Shown here: piece by piece, positions 45,628-56,352 of the stretch
Position numbering within the stretch: the first letter of the stretch is position 1
Layout of the letters: each line of letters begins with the position of its first letter
Assembly: GCF_019218295.1 (NCBI RefSeq)
Contig: NZ_JAHUZF010000006.1
Coordinates: 682,001-746,000, forward strand
Source: Maritimibacter sp. DP1N21-5
GTDB lineage: Bacteria; Pseudomonadota; Alphaproteobacteria; Rhodobacterales; Rhodobacteraceae
DNA: 64,000 bases
Direction of reading: 5' to 3'
Made by a program: the position numbers and the translations under genes
Notes under the pieces: model-generated
What the model was told of the DNA's origin: nothing
Database searches by the model: none
The model's input: only the letters and a program-made list of their open reading frames with translations

Positions 45628-47460
45628 ATGGCCCGTGCACCGCTTCTCCAACTCACCGACATCTCGCTGACCTTCGGCGGCGATCCCGTCTTCTCCGACC
45701 TCTCGCTCGTGGTTCAGCCCGGCGACCGCGTGGCGCTGGTGGGGCGCAACGGGTCGGGGAAATCGACCCTGATGAAGGTCATGGCCGGGCTGGTCGAGCC
45801 GGACGAGGGCGACCGCATCCTCGCACCGGGCGTGTCGACCGGATACATGGAACAGCACCCCGACCTGACGGGTTTCGCCACTTTGGGGGATTTCGCCGCC
45901 AGCGGGCTGGCCGAGGGCGAGGCGTATAAGGTCGAGCGCGTGGCCGAGGGGCTCAAGTTCCGGCTCGACGCCGATGTCCGGACCGCGTCGGGTGGCGAAC
46001 GGCGCCGTGCCGCGCTGGCCAAGCTCCTCGCCGAAGGGCCCGAGCTCATGTTGCTGGACGAGCCGACGAACCATTTGGATATCGAGGCGATCCAGTGGCT
46101 CGAGGACGAGCTCTCCACGACCCGCGCAGGCTTTGTCCTCATCTCGCACGACCGTGCCTTTCTCCGTGCGCTCACCCGCGCGACGCTCTGGATCGACCGG
46201 GGGGCGGTGCGGCGGCAGGAGAAGGGATTCGAAAATTTCGAAGCTTGGCGCGACAAGGTCTGGGAAGACGAGGACATCGCGCGCCACAAGCTCGACCGCA
46301 AGATCAAGGCCGAGGCACGCTGGGCGGTCGAGGGGATCTCGGCGCGACGCAAGCGCAACATGGGCCGGGTCCGGGCGCTTGGGGAACTGCGGGCCGAACG
46401 TGCCGGGCAGATCCGGCGACAGGGCGCGGCGGCCATGGATCTGGATGCAGGTCCCAAGTCCGGCAAGAAGGTGATCGAGGCCGTGGGTGTGGCCAAGTCC
46501 TTCGGCGACAGGACCATTCTGCGTCCCTTCGACCTCCTCGTGAATCGGGGCGACAGGATCGCCCTTGTCGGACCGAACGGGGCGGGCAAGACAACGCTTC
46601 TCAAAATCCTCATCGGCGAAATGGAGCCGGATCAGGGCAGCGTGAAGCTGGGCACCGGGCTCGAGATGGCAGTCTTTGACCAGAACCGCTCGTCACTCGA
46701 TGAGGGCGCGAGCCTTTGGGAAAACCTCGCGGGCGATCCCGAGATGCGCGTGTCCGGGAAAGCCGATCAGGTGCTCGTGCGGGGCACGCCCAAGCATGTG
46801 GTCGGCTACCTCAAGGAATTCCTCTTCGACGAACGACAGGCACGGGCCCCGGTGTCCTCGCTCTCGGGCGGTGAGAAGGCGCGGCTCATCCTCGCCAAGA
46901 TCATGGCAAAGGCGTCGAATCTGCTCGTCATGGACGAACCGACCAACGATCTGGATGTCGAAACGCTCGACCTCCTTCAGGAGCTGATCGACGACTACGA
47001 CGGGACCGTTCTTCTGGTCAGCCACGACCGCGATTTCCTCGACCGGGTCGCGGCGACGACCATCGCGATGGAAGGTGACGGCCGTGCCACGGTCTATGCC
47101 GGTGGCTGGTCCGACTACCGCGCGCAGCGGGGGGAACCGGAGGGTGACGCGGCGAAGACGCGCCCGGACAACGGAAAGCCGGAAGCACCGAAGCCGGAAG
47201 TCCGCGCCGCCAGCAAAGCCGAGCCGAAAAAACCGAGCCTGTCCTTCACCGAAAAGCATCGGCTGGAGGCTCTACCGGCGGAGATGGAACGCCTCGAGGC
47301 TGAGATCGGAAAGCTGGAAGGACTTCTCTCGGATGCGGAGCTGTTCACGCGTGAGCCGGTGAAGTGGAAGAAAGCGACCGAGGCACTGGTCGAACGGCAG
47401 GAGAGGCTCGCCTCTGCCGAAGAGGAATGGCTGGAGCTGGCCGAAAAGGCCGAGGTCTGA
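45628..47460 (+). CDS. ABC-F family ATPase, Uup type
   Basis: The 610-residue soluble protein has two ATPase domains in one chain, with Walker A GRNGSGKST and GPNGAGKTT, signatures ASGGERRRAAL and LSGGEKARLI, and Walker B followed by DEPTNHLD/DEPTNDLD. No membrane spans occur, as expected for ABC-F proteins that act on ribosomes or DNA. The C-terminal region from about residue 520 (SFTEKHRLEALPAEMERLEAEI) is the Uup-type coiled-coil domain. I chose the ATG at 45628, which has AGGTGAG just upstream. Confidence 0.93.
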   Translation: MARAPLLQLTDISLTFGGDPVFSDLSLVVQPGDRVALVGRNGSGKSTLMKVMAGLVEPDEGDRILAPGVSTGYMEQHPDLTGFATLGDFAASGLAEGEAYKVERVAEGLKFRLDADVRTASGGERRRAALAKLLAEGPELMLLDEPTNHLDIEAIQWLEDELSTTRAGFVLISHDRAFLRALTRATLWIDRGAVRRQEKGFENFEAWRDKVWEDEDIARHKLDRKIKAEARWAVEGISARRKRNMGRVRALGELRAERAGQIRRQGAAAMDLDAGPKSGKKVIEAVGVAKSFGDRTILRPFDLLVNRGDRIALVGPNGAGKTTLLKILIGEMEPDQGSVKLGTGLEMAVFDQNRSSLDEGASLWENLAGDPEMRVSGKADQVLVRGTPKHVVGYLKEFLFDERQARAPVSSLSGGEKARLILAKIMAKASNLLVMDEPTNDLDVETLDLLQELIDDYDGTVLLVSHDRDFLDRVAATTIAMEGDGRATVYAGGWSDYRAQRGEPEGDAAKTRPDNGKPEAPKPEVRAASKAEPKKPSLSFTEKHRLEALPAEMERLEAEIGKLEGLLSDAELFTREPVKWKKATEALVERQERLASAEEEWLELAEKAEV

Positions 47461-47575
47461 TGGCACGCGCGCCGGCGCGACGCAGGCGGTAATTCCCGCG
47501 CTCAAGGGGTAGCGTCTGCGCGCCGTGGGGCTTATGGTCCCGGCAAAACAAGAGCGGTCACGGGACGGGCGCGCG

Positions 47576-48103
47576 GTGGACTGGTATTCAGCCGTATTCG
47601 AACTCATCGACATGCGCAGCTTTTCCAATCTCTGGTATTGGATCGTGCTCGCTGCCGTCTGGTCGCAGACCAGCCGCTACGTGCTGGGCGTGCCCTATGA
47701 CATGATCCAGCGCGCTGAACGCCATGGCGGCGAGGCGGAAGCCGACCTCGAGGACATGGTGCGGATCAACTGCAACCGGTTTCTCTATGTCGCCGGCGTG
47801 TCCGGGCTGTGGCTCGTGGGCATTGTCGCGGCAATGTTCACCTCGATGGCGATGCTTGCTTTCTGGTATGACATCGAGTTCGCGCAAGCGGTGTTTCTGC
47901 TGGGCGCGCCGATGTTGATCGTGGGCGTGCTCACGCTCAACACCGCACAGGACATCCGCGCTCGGGGACTGGCGGGCAAAGACCTGCGCAAACGGATGCA
48001 CCGGCACCGGACAGCGACGCAATTCGTCGGCATGGTCGCGATCTTCATCACCGCGCTCTGGGGCATGTATCAGAACTTGTCGATCGGCGTGCTGGGCGGC
48101 TGA
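47576..48103 (+). CDS. membrane protein annotated in relatives as component of SufBCD complex
   Basis: With the GTG at 47576 the protein has 175 residues. It starts DWYSAVFELIDMRSFSNLWYWI and has about four membrane spans with charged loops. I recognise the N-terminal sequence from Rhodobacteraceae proteins labelled as a SufBCD-complex component, but no Suf genes are nearby and no direct evidence of Fe-S assembly is visible. It lies between the ABC-F gene and mfd. Function is therefore uncertain; the membrane location is clear. Confidence 0.65.
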   Translation: MDWYSAVFELIDMRSFSNLWYWIVLAAVWSQTSRYVLGVPYDMIQRAERHGGEAEADLEDMVRINCNRFLYVAGVSGLWLVGIVAAMFTSMAMLAFWYDIEFAQAVFLLGAPMLIVGVLTLNTAQDIRARGLAGKDLRKRMHRHRTATQFVGMVAIFITALWGMYQNLSIGVLGG

Positions 48104-48169
48104 TCGGGTCCGCCGATTTGCACGGCTAATCCGGTTGACTTCGCGGGGGACAGGTTTACCTCCCGATCC

Positions 48170-51100
48170 ATGGCGAAAGATCACATCACACTCTCGGGCG
48201 CGCCGGAAGGCTATGACGCCCTCCTGCTGACCCGTGAACTCGAGAAGACGGGCGGACCTGTGCTGCACGTGGCGCGGGACGAAAAACGCATGGCGTCGAT
48301 GGCGGCGGCGCTCGGGTTCTTTGCGCCCAATGTGACGGTGCTGCGGTTCCCGGCCTGGGACTGTCTGCCCTTCGACCGGATGTCGCCCAATGCCGAGGTT
48401 TCGGCCGAACGGATGGCGACGCTTGCCGCGCTCGCGCATGGGTTTACCGGGCGGTTCGTGCTGCTGACCACGCTCAATGCGGCGAGCCAGCGCATTCCGG
48501 CGCGCGACGTGCTGAAGGAGGCCGCCTGGTCGGCGCGGGTTGGGTCGCGCATCGACGAGGGCGCGCTTCGGGCATTCCTCGTGCGGATGGGCTTCACCCA
48601 GTCGCCCACCGTGATGGAGCCGGGTGACTTCGCCGTCCGGGGCGGGATCATCGACATCTTTCCGCCCGGCGAAGCCGGTCCGGTGCGGCTCGATATGTTC
48701 GGCGATACGCTCGACGGGGCGCGGCGCTTCGATCCGGCCACCCAGCGCACGACCGAGACGCTGTCGGTTATCGAGCTCGCGCCCGTGTCAGAGATCATCC
48801 TCGACGAGGCAGCGATCACCCGGTTTCGGCAAAACTACCGGATCGAGTTCGGCGCGACCTCGGACGACCCGCTCTATGAGGCGGTGAGCTCGGGGCGCAA
48901 GGTGCAGGGGATGGAGCATTGGCTGCCGTTCTTCCACGAACGGCTCGAAACGATCTTCGACTACCTGCCGGGGGCCAGCGTGATGCTCGACGATCAGCTG
49001 ACGCCGACGCGGATCGCCCGATGGGAGGGGATCGAGGACCAGTATGAAACCCGGCGCCTCGCCATGGCCGACAAGGGGCGTCTGGACACGATCTACAAGC
49101 CCTGTCCGCCAGGGCTCATGTATCTCGACGACGAGGCCTGGACGATGGCCACGGTGGATCACCGCGTGATCCAGATGGTCGCGCTGCCGCAGCCGACGGG
49201 GCCTGGCGTGCTGGACGCGGGCGGACGGATCGGGCGCAACTTCTCCCCCGAGCGCCAGCAAGAGAAGATCAACCTTTTCAGCGTTCTGGCGGATCATATT
49301 CGCGCAAAACGTAAAGAGGGGCCGGTGGTCGTTGCCTCCTATTCCGAAGGGGCGCGGGAGCGTTTGTCGGGGCTCTTGGCCGACGAAGACCTGACAGCGA
49401 GCGCAGAGATCGCCGACTACCGCGATGTGCCCGACCAGAAGGGCGGCACCTATCTGGTCGTCTGGCCGCTTGAGCATGGGTTCGAGGCGGACGGGCTGAC
49501 CATCATTTCCGAACAGGACGTTCTGGGGGACCGGCTGATCCGGGCGCCGAAGAAGAAGCGCAAGGCTGAAAACTTCCTGACCGAGTATCAGTCGCTTTCG
49601 GTCGGTGAGCTGGTCGTCCATGTGGACCATGGCGTCGGGCGCTATCTCGGGCTTGAGACGATCACCGCCGCCGGGGCGCCGCATGAATGCGTGGTGCTGG
49701 AATACGCGGGCGGTGATCGGTTCTACCTGCCGGTCGAGAACATCGAGCTTCTGTCGAAGTTCGGGCATGAGGAGGGGTTGCTCGACCGTCTGGGCGGCGG
49801 GGCCTGGCAGGCGCGAAAGGCCCGGATGAAAGAGCGGATCCGCGAGATCGCGGACAAGCTCATTCGGCTGGCGGCGGAGCGGATCCTGCGCAAGGCTCCT
49901 GTCATGGAAGCCCCCCATCACGCTTGGGAAGAATTCGCGGCGCGGTTTCCCTACTCCGAGACCGAGGACCAGTTGACCGCCATCGAGGATGTTCTGACCG
50001 ACATGGTCTCGGGCACGCCGATGGACCGGCTCATCTGTGGCGACGTGGGATTCGGCAAGACCGAAGTGGCGATGCGGGCGGCCTTCGTTGCGGCCATGTC
50101 GGGCAAGCAGGTGGCGGTGATCGCGCCGACGACGCTCCTTGCCCGGCAGCACTACAAGAGCTTTGCCGAACGGTTCCGGGGCTTCCCGATCAACGTGCGG
50201 CAGTTGTCTCGATTTGTCGGTCAGACCGAGGCAGCTCGCACTCGTGACGGCATGGCCGACGGGCAGGTCGATATCGTCGTGGGCACCCATGCGCTGCTCG
50301 CGAAGGGGATCAAGTTCAAGGACCTGGGGCTGCTCATCATCGACGAGGAACAGCGCTTTGGCGTCAATCACAAGGAGCGGCTCAAGGAATTGCGTTCGGA
50401 CGTTCATGTGCTGACGCTGACCGCGACGCCGATCCCACGCACGCTGCAAATGAGCCTCACCGGCGTGCGGGACCTTTCGATCATCTCGACGCCTCCGGTC
50501 GACCGGCTGTCGATCCGAACCTATGTGAGCGAGTTCGACACGGTCACGATCCGCGAGGCGCTGCTACGCGAACATTACCGGGGCGGGCAGAGTTTCGTCG
50601 TGGTGCCGCGGATCAAGGATCTGGTCGAGATCGAGGAGTTCCTGAAGGCTTCCGTGCCCGAAGTCACCTATGTGATTGCGCATGGGCAGATGGCTGCGGG
50701 CGAGCTCGATGACCGGATGAATGCCTTCTACGACGGGAAGTTCGACGTGCTTCTCGCCACGACCATTGTCGAATCGGGGCTGGATATTCCGACCGCGAAT
50801 ACGATGGTCGTCTGGCGGGCGGACATGTTCGGCCTTGCGCAGCTCTATCAGATCCGGGGCCGCGTGGGGCGCTCGAAGACGCGGGCCTACGCCTATCTGA
50901 CGACCAAGCCGAGAACTCCGCTCACGCCCGGTGCCGAGAAGCGGCTGAAGGTGCTTGGGTCTCTGGACAGTCTCGGGGCCGGGTTCATGCTGGCGTCCCA
51001 GGACCTCGATATTCGCGGGGCGGGGAACCTTGTCGGCGAGGAACAGTCCGGGCAAATGAACGAGGTGGGCTTCGAGCTTTACCAGCAGATGCTGGAGGAG

Positions 51101-51616
51101 GCGATTGCCAAGATCCGCTCGGGCGAGCTCGAGGGACTGACCGAGATGAACGAAACCTGGGCGCCGCAGATCAACCTCGGTGTCTCGGTGCTCATTCCCG
51201 AGGACTACGTACCCGATCTGGACGTGCGGCTGGGGCTTTACCGGCGGTTGTCGGACCTCACGACCAAGGTGGAGCTCGAGGGTTTCGCGGCGGAACTGAT
51301 CGACCGGTTCGGGCCGCTGCCGAAAGAGGTGAACACGCTGCTCCTCGTGGTGCGGATCAAGGCGATGTGCAAGCGCGCCGGTATTTCCAAGCTCGACGCG
51401 GGACCGAAGGGCGCGACGATCCAGTTCCACAACGACAAGTTCGCGAACCCTGCGGGGCTGGTCGAGTTCATCACCGATCAGCGCGGGCTGGCCAAGGTCA
51501 AGGATAACAAGATCGTCGTGCGGCGCGACTGGCAGAAGACGTCGGACAAGGTCAAAGGCGCCTTCGCGATCGCGCGGGATCTGGCGGAAAAGGTCAAGGC
51601 GGCCAAGGCCGCCTAG
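48170..51616 (+). CDS. mfd: transcription-repair coupling factor
   Basis: Mfd pushes stalled RNA polymerase off damaged DNA and recruits UvrA. The 1148-residue protein has all expected parts: the UvrB-homology module ([20 protein letters not shown]), the CarD-like RNA polymerase interaction domain ([20 protein letters not shown]), the RecG-like motor with [24 protein letters not shown] and TATPIPRTL, the second lobe ([20 protein letters not shown]) and the C-terminal TRCF domain. It is convergent with the DEAD-box gene. Confidence 0.98.
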   Translation: MAKDHITLSGAPEGYDALLLTRELEKTGGPVLHVARDEKRMASMAAALGFFAPNVTVLRFPAWDCLPFDRMSPNAEVSAERMATLAALAHGFTGRFVLLTTLNAASQRIPARDVLKEAAWSARVGSRIDEGALRAFLVRMGFTQSPTVMEPGDFAVRGGIIDIFPPGEAGPVRLDMFGDTLDGARRFDPATQRTTETLSVIELAPVSEIILDEAAITRFRQNYRIEFGATSDDPLYEAVSSGRKVQGMEHWLPFFHERLETIFDYLPGASVMLDDQLTPTRIARWEGIEDQYETRRLAMADKGRLDTIYKPCPPGLMYLDDEAWTMATVDHRVIQMVALPQPTGPGVLDAGGRIGRNFSPERQQEKINLFSVLADHIRAKRKEGPVVVASYSEGARERLSGLLADEDLTASAEIADYRDVPDQKGGTYLVVWPLEHGFEADGLTIISEQDVLGDRLIRAPKKKRKAENFLTEYQSLSVGELVVHVDHGVGRYLGLETITAAGAPHECVVLEYAGGDRFYLPVENIELLSKFGHEEGLLDRLGGGAWQARKARMKERIREIADKLIRLAAERILRKAPVMEAPHHAWEEFAARFPYSETEDQLTAIEDVLTDMVSGTPMDRLICGDVGFGKTEVAMRAAFVAAMSGKQVAVIAPTTLLARQHYKSFAERFRGFPINVRQLSRFVGQTEAARTRDGMADGQVDIVVGTHALLAKGIKFKDLGLLIIDEEQRFGVNHKERLKELRSDVHVLTLTATPIPRTLQMSLTGVRDLSIISTPPVDRLSIRTYVSEFDTVTIREALLREHYRGGQSFVVVPRIKDLVEIEEFLKASVPEVTYVIAHGQMAAGELDDRMNAFYDGKFDVLLATTIVESGLDIPTANTMVVWRADMFGLAQLYQIRGRVGRSKTRAYAYLTTKPRTPLTPGAEKRLKVLGSLDSLGAGFMLASQDLDIRGAGNLVGEEQSGQMNEVGFELYQQMLEEAIAKIRSGELEGLTEMNETWAPQINLGVSVLIPEDYVPDLDVRLGLYRRLSDLTTKVELEGFAAELIDRFGPLPKEVNTLLLVVRIKAMCKRAGISKLDAGPKGATIQFHNDKFANPAGLVEFITDQRGLAKVKDNKIVVRRDWQKTSDKVKGAFAIARDLAEKVKAAKAA

Positions 51617-51624
51617 ACTTTCGT

Positions 51625-53874
51625 TCAGGGTTTCCGCGTCGGCCGCGCGTTCGGGCCACGAGGGCCAGTTTTGCCAGGGCCCGATTTCGGCCCCGGTTTT
51701 CCCGCAGGCTTACGGGTCGAGGGCTTCCCGTCCGGCCGCTCGAACCGCTTGGAGGTATCGCGGGCATCAGGTTTCGGTTTCGCAGGGCGTGCGGGGCGGT
51801 CTTCGGACTTGGCAAAGGGTTTGCCGCCGGGTTTTCCGGCAGGTTTGCCACCCAGTTTCCCGAAGGGCTTGTCGCTCTTGCCCGTGTAGCCGCCCTCGGA
51901 CTTGCCCCTGTAGCCACCTTCCGACTTGCCTTTGTAGCCTTCGGACTTGCCCTTGTAGCCCTCGGATTTCGGTTTTCCGCCGAAATCCTTCTTGTAGCCG
52001 CCTTCTTCGCGCGGTTTGCGCGGCTTGAAGTCGCCGTGGACGGCGTGGTCGCGCTCAGGCCGTTCCGCTTTGGTATGGCGGGGTTTGCGCGGCTTGTCGC
52101 CGGCGTCGCCATCGGCGTCGCGTGGGGCACGATCCTCGCGCGGTTTGTAGCTGTCGCGCGGTTTGCGTTCGCCACGATCCTCGCGCGGCTTGAACTCGCG
52201 CGGGCCCCGGTCGTCGCGATCCCGACCCTTGCGCGGGGGTGGCCCGTCGCGGTGGGGAAGGGGCTTGATCTCGGGGGCGGTGTCCAGCACCTTGACGCGC
52301 AGGTCGTCCTCGAGTGCCATGCCGTCGCCGAGCGCTTCGACGAAACCGTCAAGGCTCGACGCGGTCACTTCGACATAGGTGCAGTCTTCCTGAACCCGGA
52401 TCGCCCCGATGTCGGATTTCTCGAATGCGCCGGAGTTCAGCAGAACGGGCAGGATCCACCGCGCCTCGGCCCTGTCGTTCGCGCCCTTGGACAGCGAAAT
52501 CCAGCGGGACGGGCCAAAGGGCGCGCGCTCTTCCTTGGGTTTGCGCTCCGAGCGTTCGGGACGCTCGCGCGGATCCGGGGCAGGGCCGATGTCCTCGGGC
52601 GCGGCGCGGCCGGCGTGGAACATGCGCGCAACGGCGAGGGCGAGCGCCTGCGGCTCGAAGGCCTCGGTGAGGCGGGCGGCGAGGGCCGCTTCGGTCTCGG
52701 ACGCCTCTTCGCTCCAGAGCGGATCGGTGAGGAGTTTTTCCTCGTCCTTCGCGCGCACCTCGTCGGCGGTGGGGGCGTGAATCCATTCGGCTTGCACCTT
52801 GGCCCAGCCCAGCAGGCGATGCGCCTTCTTGTGGTTGCGCGGCGGCACGATGAGGGCGGAGATGCCCTTGCGCCCGGCGCGGCCGGTGCGGCCCGAGCGG
52901 TGCAGAAGCCCCTCGGTGTTCGTCGGGATGTCGGCGTGAATCACCAGGTCGAGCTTCGGCAGGTCGATGCCACGGGCCGCGACGTCGGTCGCCACGCAGA
53001 CGCGGGCACGCCCATCGCGCATGGACTGGAGCGCGTTGGAGCGTTCCTTCTGGGTCAGTTCGCCGGACAAGGCCACCACCGGCACGCCGCGGTTATGCAG
53101 ACGCGCCGCAAGATGCGCGACCTGCGCGCGGGTGTTGGCAAAGACGATGGCGTTCTGGGCGTCGTGGAAGCGCAGCAGGTTGAAGATCGCGTTCTCGCCG
53201 TCAGCGGGACCGACCTGCACCGCCTGATAGGTGATGTCGGCGTGCTGCTCGGCCTTGTTGATCGTGGACACCCGCTCGGCATCGCGCTGAAAGGTTTCGG
53301 CCAGCTTGGCGATGGCGGCAGGGACGGTGGCCGAGAACAGCAGCGTGCGGCGTTCCTCGGGCGCGGCGGCGAGGATGGTCTCAAGGTCTTCGCGGAAGCC
53401 GAGGTCGAGCATCTCGTCGGCCTCGTCCAGTACGACGGCGCGGACTTGCGACAGGTCGAGCGTGCCGCGGTTCAGGTGATCGACCAGTCGGCCGGGCGTG
53501 CCGACGACGATATGAGCGCCGCGTTCGAGCGTGCGTTTCTCGTCACGAAAATCCATGCCGCCGACGCAGGAGTGGATCCAGGCTTCCGTCTTGCCATAGA
53601 GCCAGCGCAATTCGCGCATGACCTGAAAGGCGAGTTCACGGGTCGGGGCGACGACGAGGGCCAGGGGCGTCGTCGCGGTGCCGAATGTCTCGTTCTCGCC
53701 CAAGAGCGTCGGCGCGATGGCGATGCCGAAACCCACCGTCTTGCCCGAACCGGTCTGGGCCGACACGAGCAGGTCGCGGGTCGCGTATTCGGGTGCGCTC
53801 ACGGCTTCCTGCACGGGGGTGAGGGTTTCGTATCCGCGCTCGGCAAGGGCTTGGGAAAGGGAAGGGTGTATCAT
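51625..53874 (-). CDS. DEAD-box RNA helicase with DbpA-like domain and repetitive basic tail
   Basis: The 749-residue protein has the helicase core with SAQTGSGKTVGFGIA, VLDEADEMLD, LFSATVP and HRSGRTGRAGRKG. A DbpA-like RNA-binding domain (GAIRVQEDCTYVEVT) lies near residues 480-555, followed by a basic low-complexity tail of about 190 residues with repeats of the type KSEGYKGK. It resembles DeaD/CsdA helicases involved in ribosome assembly and cold adaptation. I chose the ATG at 53874, which starts MIHPSLSQALAERGYE. Confidence 0.92.
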   Translation of the reverse strand: MIHPSLSQALAERGYETLTPVQEAVSAPEYATRDLLVSAQTGSGKTVGFGIAIAPTLLGENETFGTATTPLALVVAPTRELAFQVMRELRWLYGKTEAWIHSCVGGMDFRDEKRTLERGAHIVVGTPGRLVDHLNRGTLDLSQVRAVVLDEADEMLDLGFREDLETILAAAPEERRTLLFSATVPAAIAKLAETFQRDAERVSTINKAEQHADITYQAVQVGPADGENAIFNLLRFHDAQNAIVFANTRAQVAHLAARLHNRGVPVVALSGELTQKERSNALQSMRDGRARVCVATDVAARGIDLPKLDLVIHADIPTNTEGLLHRSGRTGRAGRKGISALIVPPRNHKKAHRLLGWAKVQAEWIHAPTADEVRAKDEEKLLTDPLWSEEASETEAALAARLTEAFEPQALALAVARMFHAGRAAPEDIGPAPDPRERPERSERKPKEERAPFGPSRWISLSKGANDRAEARWILPVLLNSGAFEKSDIGAIRVQEDCTYVEVTASSLDGFVEALGDGMALEDDLRVKVLDTAPEIKPLPHRDGPPPRKGRDRDDRGPREFKPREDRGERKPRDSYKPREDRAPRDADGDAGDKPRKPRHTKAERPERDHAVHGDFKPRKPREEGGYKKDFGGKPKSEGYKGKSEGYKGKSEGGYRGKSEGGYTGKSDKPFGKLGGKPAGKPGGKPFAKSEDRPARPAKPKPDARDTSKRFERPDGKPSTRKPAGKPGPKSGPGKTGPRGPNARPTRKP
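51879..51970. repeat. tandem repeat encoding KSEGYKGK-type units in the helicase tail
   Basis: Four to five units of about 24-27 bases encode KSEGYKGK, KSEGYKGK, KSEGGYRGK, KSEGGYTGK on the minus strand. The units differ slightly in sequence and length, so expansion by slippage is likely. Lys/Gly/Tyr repeats of this type are common in RNA-binding tails. Confidence 0.75.
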
Positions 53875-54093
53875 GGTCGTCCAATCGGGCGCGAGAAGGG
53901 TGAGGGCGGAGGTTGCGGCCCGTGTCGAAGCGCCCCACATACGGGGAAGCGCGGCGGTTGTATACGGGTTTTATCCGGTATGGCGACGCTGTGCCAGTGG
54001 GCGTCCGGCCGCGCTGGCATGTCGCAGTTTACAAATTCATCAAACGGAATATGTTGAGGGGGCTTCGCGTCGGACAGCGGAAGGGACCGGACC

Positions 54094-55047
54094 ATGCAAC
54101 AGATACTCCTCGTAGTGACAGCCATCGTCGCCGGCTTGACCCTCGGCCATTACACCGGGGGCACGTCCTTCTCGTCTCTGGTCTGCGTCGTGGCGGGGGT
54201 TTTCCTCGTCACGCCGACGCTCTTCAAATTCGACGTGGCCGACGCGCGCGTGATCGGGCGCAACCTGCCGGCGCTCTGGCGCAACCTCGCGATCAATTTT
54301 CTCGTGCTGCCTCTTGCCGCGCTGGTCATCGGCTTCGCGAGCCGGGATATCGGTATCGCGGGGGCTTTGTTCCTGCTCGCGCTGTTGCCGGGTGGCGGCA
54401 TGGTGATGATGTGGATCAAGTCCTCGGGCGCGAACCCGAAACTCGGTTTCATGATCTTCATGGCGAACCTCGCCCTGCTTCTGCCCGTGACGCTGGTCTT
54501 TGCGCAGTTTTACGACCTTGCCGCACCCTATTTCCCGGTGCCCGACCTGTCCGCCGTGACCGGGAACGGGGCCGGGCGGAGCGTGCGGCCAATTGCGCCC
54601 TTCATGATACTCATCGTGGTGCCTTTCCTTCTGTCGCGGCTCGCACGGGGCGGTGCGCCGGGGCTGATCGCCTTTGTCGAGCGGCATCAGCAGCTGATCT
54701 CCAAGGCGACGATGTTCGGGATCGTGTTCTACCTGTTCAGCCTCGGCACCGCGCAGATGCTCTTCACGGTGGAGGTGATGGCTCTGGTGCGGGCGGCGGT
54801 GGCCACGGCGGCGTTCTACGGCGTGGCGGTGACGCTGGCCTCGATGCTCACCCCTGATACGGCCGAGGGACGGGCGGTCTACTGGCATGTGGTCACGCGC
54901 TACATCACGCTCGCCCTGATCCTCGCGGTCTTCTCGGTGGATGTCTTCGGGCCGACCTTCATCCTGCCGGTGATGATGGCCTACTTCATCCAGATCGGCA
55001 TGGCGGGCGTTCTGCGCAGCCGTATGATCGGCCGAGCGGTGGCCTGA
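54094..55047 (+). CDS. BASS/ACR3-like membrane transporter
   Basis: The 317-residue protein has about ten membrane spans. The pattern ALLPGGGMVMMWIKSSGANPKLGF in the fourth span resembles the conserved loop of bile acid:sodium and arsenite (ACR3) transporters. A cysteine found in ACR3 permeases is not seen here, so arsenite export is doubtful. The ATG follows a purine-rich stretch in the 219-base gap beside the helicase gene. The substrate remains unknown. Confidence 0.6.
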   Translation: MQQILLVVTAIVAGLTLGHYTGGTSFSSLVCVVAGVFLVTPTLFKFDVADARVIGRNLPALWRNLAINFLVLPLAALVIGFASRDIGIAGALFLLALLPGGGMVMMWIKSSGANPKLGFMIFMANLALLLPVTLVFAQFYDLAAPYFPVPDLSAVTGNGAGRSVRPIAPFMILIVVPFLLSRLARGGAPGLIAFVERHQQLISKATMFGIVFYLFSLGTAQMLFTVEVMALVRAAVATAAFYGVAVTLASMLTPDTAEGRAVYWHVVTRYITLALILAVFSVDVFGPTFILPVMMAYFIQIGMAGVLRSRMIGRAVA

Positions 55048-55051
55048 GCCC

Positions 55052-56278
55052 TCAGCGGTCGCGGTGCATGTCGGTGATGACGAGCAAGACCGCGAGTGCC
55101 GAGCAGATCGTCGCGCCGAGCATGATCGGGCGCGGCGTGCCGTCGAAGGCGAGACCCAGGGGAATCGCGATGATCATGCCGGCGCCCATGCCCAATGCGC
55201 CGATCACGGCGGTGGCAGTGCCTGCGAGATGGGGAAGCGGTTCCATCGCGAGCGCGGTGATATTGCCAAGCGTGAGCCCGTTGACGAAGAAGAGGGACAC
55301 CGACCAAAGTGCGAAGACGGCGAGCTGTGCCGCGGGATCGCCGCCGAGAAGGCCCGTGGCCCATAGGGAAAAGGCCAGACCGGCAAAGATCGTCTGAGAT
55401 CCGAAGGCCCAGAGCAGCATCCGCCGCATGCCCAGCCGCATCACGAGACGGGAGTTCACGAAACCGGCCACCGCCGAGAGCAATGAAACGCCGGCGAACC
55501 AGAGCGGGAAACTGTCGCCGACGCCAATCGCGTCGACCCAGAGTTGTTCGGCCGAGGACAGATAGGTCCCGAACTGGCCGTAGAGCAGAACCTGGACCGC
55601 GACGTAGCGGGCGGAAACCGGCGTCGTGATGACCTCCCGCCCGGCGGCGAGGATCGGACCGATGCGAAAGGCGCGGCGATACTCCGGGGGGAGGGTTTCG
55701 GGTTGGCGGATCAGGAACCAGGCGAGCATGACGGTTCCGAACAGGATGAAGGACCCGAAAAGTCCACGCCACCCTGCGAGGAAGAGGATCTGCTGGCCGA
55801 GGATGGGCGCCACGCCCGGAACGACCACGAAGAACATGAAGATAAGCGAGGCGACGCGGGCCTGTTCCTTGCCCGAGAAGAGGTCGCGGGTCACGGCCTG
55901 AGATACGGTGCGCGCGCTGGCCGCACCGAAGCCCATCATGAACCGCATGGCGACAAGGAACTCGAGCGATCCGGCAAAGGCTGCCGCCGCAGCGGCGATC
56001 ACATAGACGCCGACCCCGAGCATCAGCGCGCGGCGACGGCCGAAGCTGTCGGACAAGGGCCCCCAAAGCAGCATTCCCGCAGCGGCCCCCATCAAGAAGA
56101 CGGATACGATGAGCTGGGTCTTCGACTTGTTCTCGGGCGCGAGGGTCGCCGCGAGGTCTGTCATCGCCGGCAACATGCTGTCAGTCGTAAAAGCCATGAG
56201 CGACATGAGCATCGCGAGGAGCGCCACGAGCTCGACGCGCGGGAGGGCGTGGGAAGGGGTCTTCGCGGGAGTCTGCAC
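55052..56278 (-). CDS. MFS multidrug transporter (Bcr/CflA subfamily)
   Basis: The 408-residue protein has 12 predicted membrane spans. TDSMLPAMTDLAATL, GPLSDSFGRRRALMLG (the MFS loop motif between spans 2 and 3), RFMMGFGAASARTVSQAVTRDLF and PGVAPILGQQILF fit the Bcr/CflA drug:H+ antiporter group. It is convergent with the BASS-like gene, the stop codons being 4 bases apart. The exported compound cannot be predicted. Confidence 0.88.
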   Translation of the reverse strand: MQTPAKTPSHALPRVELVALLAMLMSLMAFTTDSMLPAMTDLAATLAPENKSKTQLIVSVFLMGAAAGMLLWGPLSDSFGRRRALMLGVGVYVIAAAAAAFAGSLEFLVAMRFMMGFGAASARTVSQAVTRDLFSGKEQARVASLIFMFFVVVPGVAPILGQQILFLAGWRGLFGSFILFGTVMLAWFLIRQPETLPPEYRRAFRIGPILAAGREVITTPVSARYVAVQVLLYGQFGTYLSSAEQLWVDAIGVGDSFPLWFAGVSLLSAVAGFVNSRLVMRLGMRRMLLWAFGSQTIFAGLAFSLWATGLLGGDPAAQLAVFALWSVSLFFVNGLTLGNITALAMEPLPHLAGTATAVIGALGMGAGMIIAIPLGLAFDGTPRPIMLGATICSALAVLLVITDMHRDR

Positions 56279-56352
56279 CTGGCCTGTCCGATCGTTTCAG
56301 GAAACCTACCGTTACGGCGGATGGGCGAGGGGTGGAAGGCCGGGACCTGTGC

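Noticed and set aside
51879..51970. CRISPR-like array in the helicase gene
   Set aside because: Units are 24-27 bases without unique spacers and lie inside a coding frame, so they are protein repeats.
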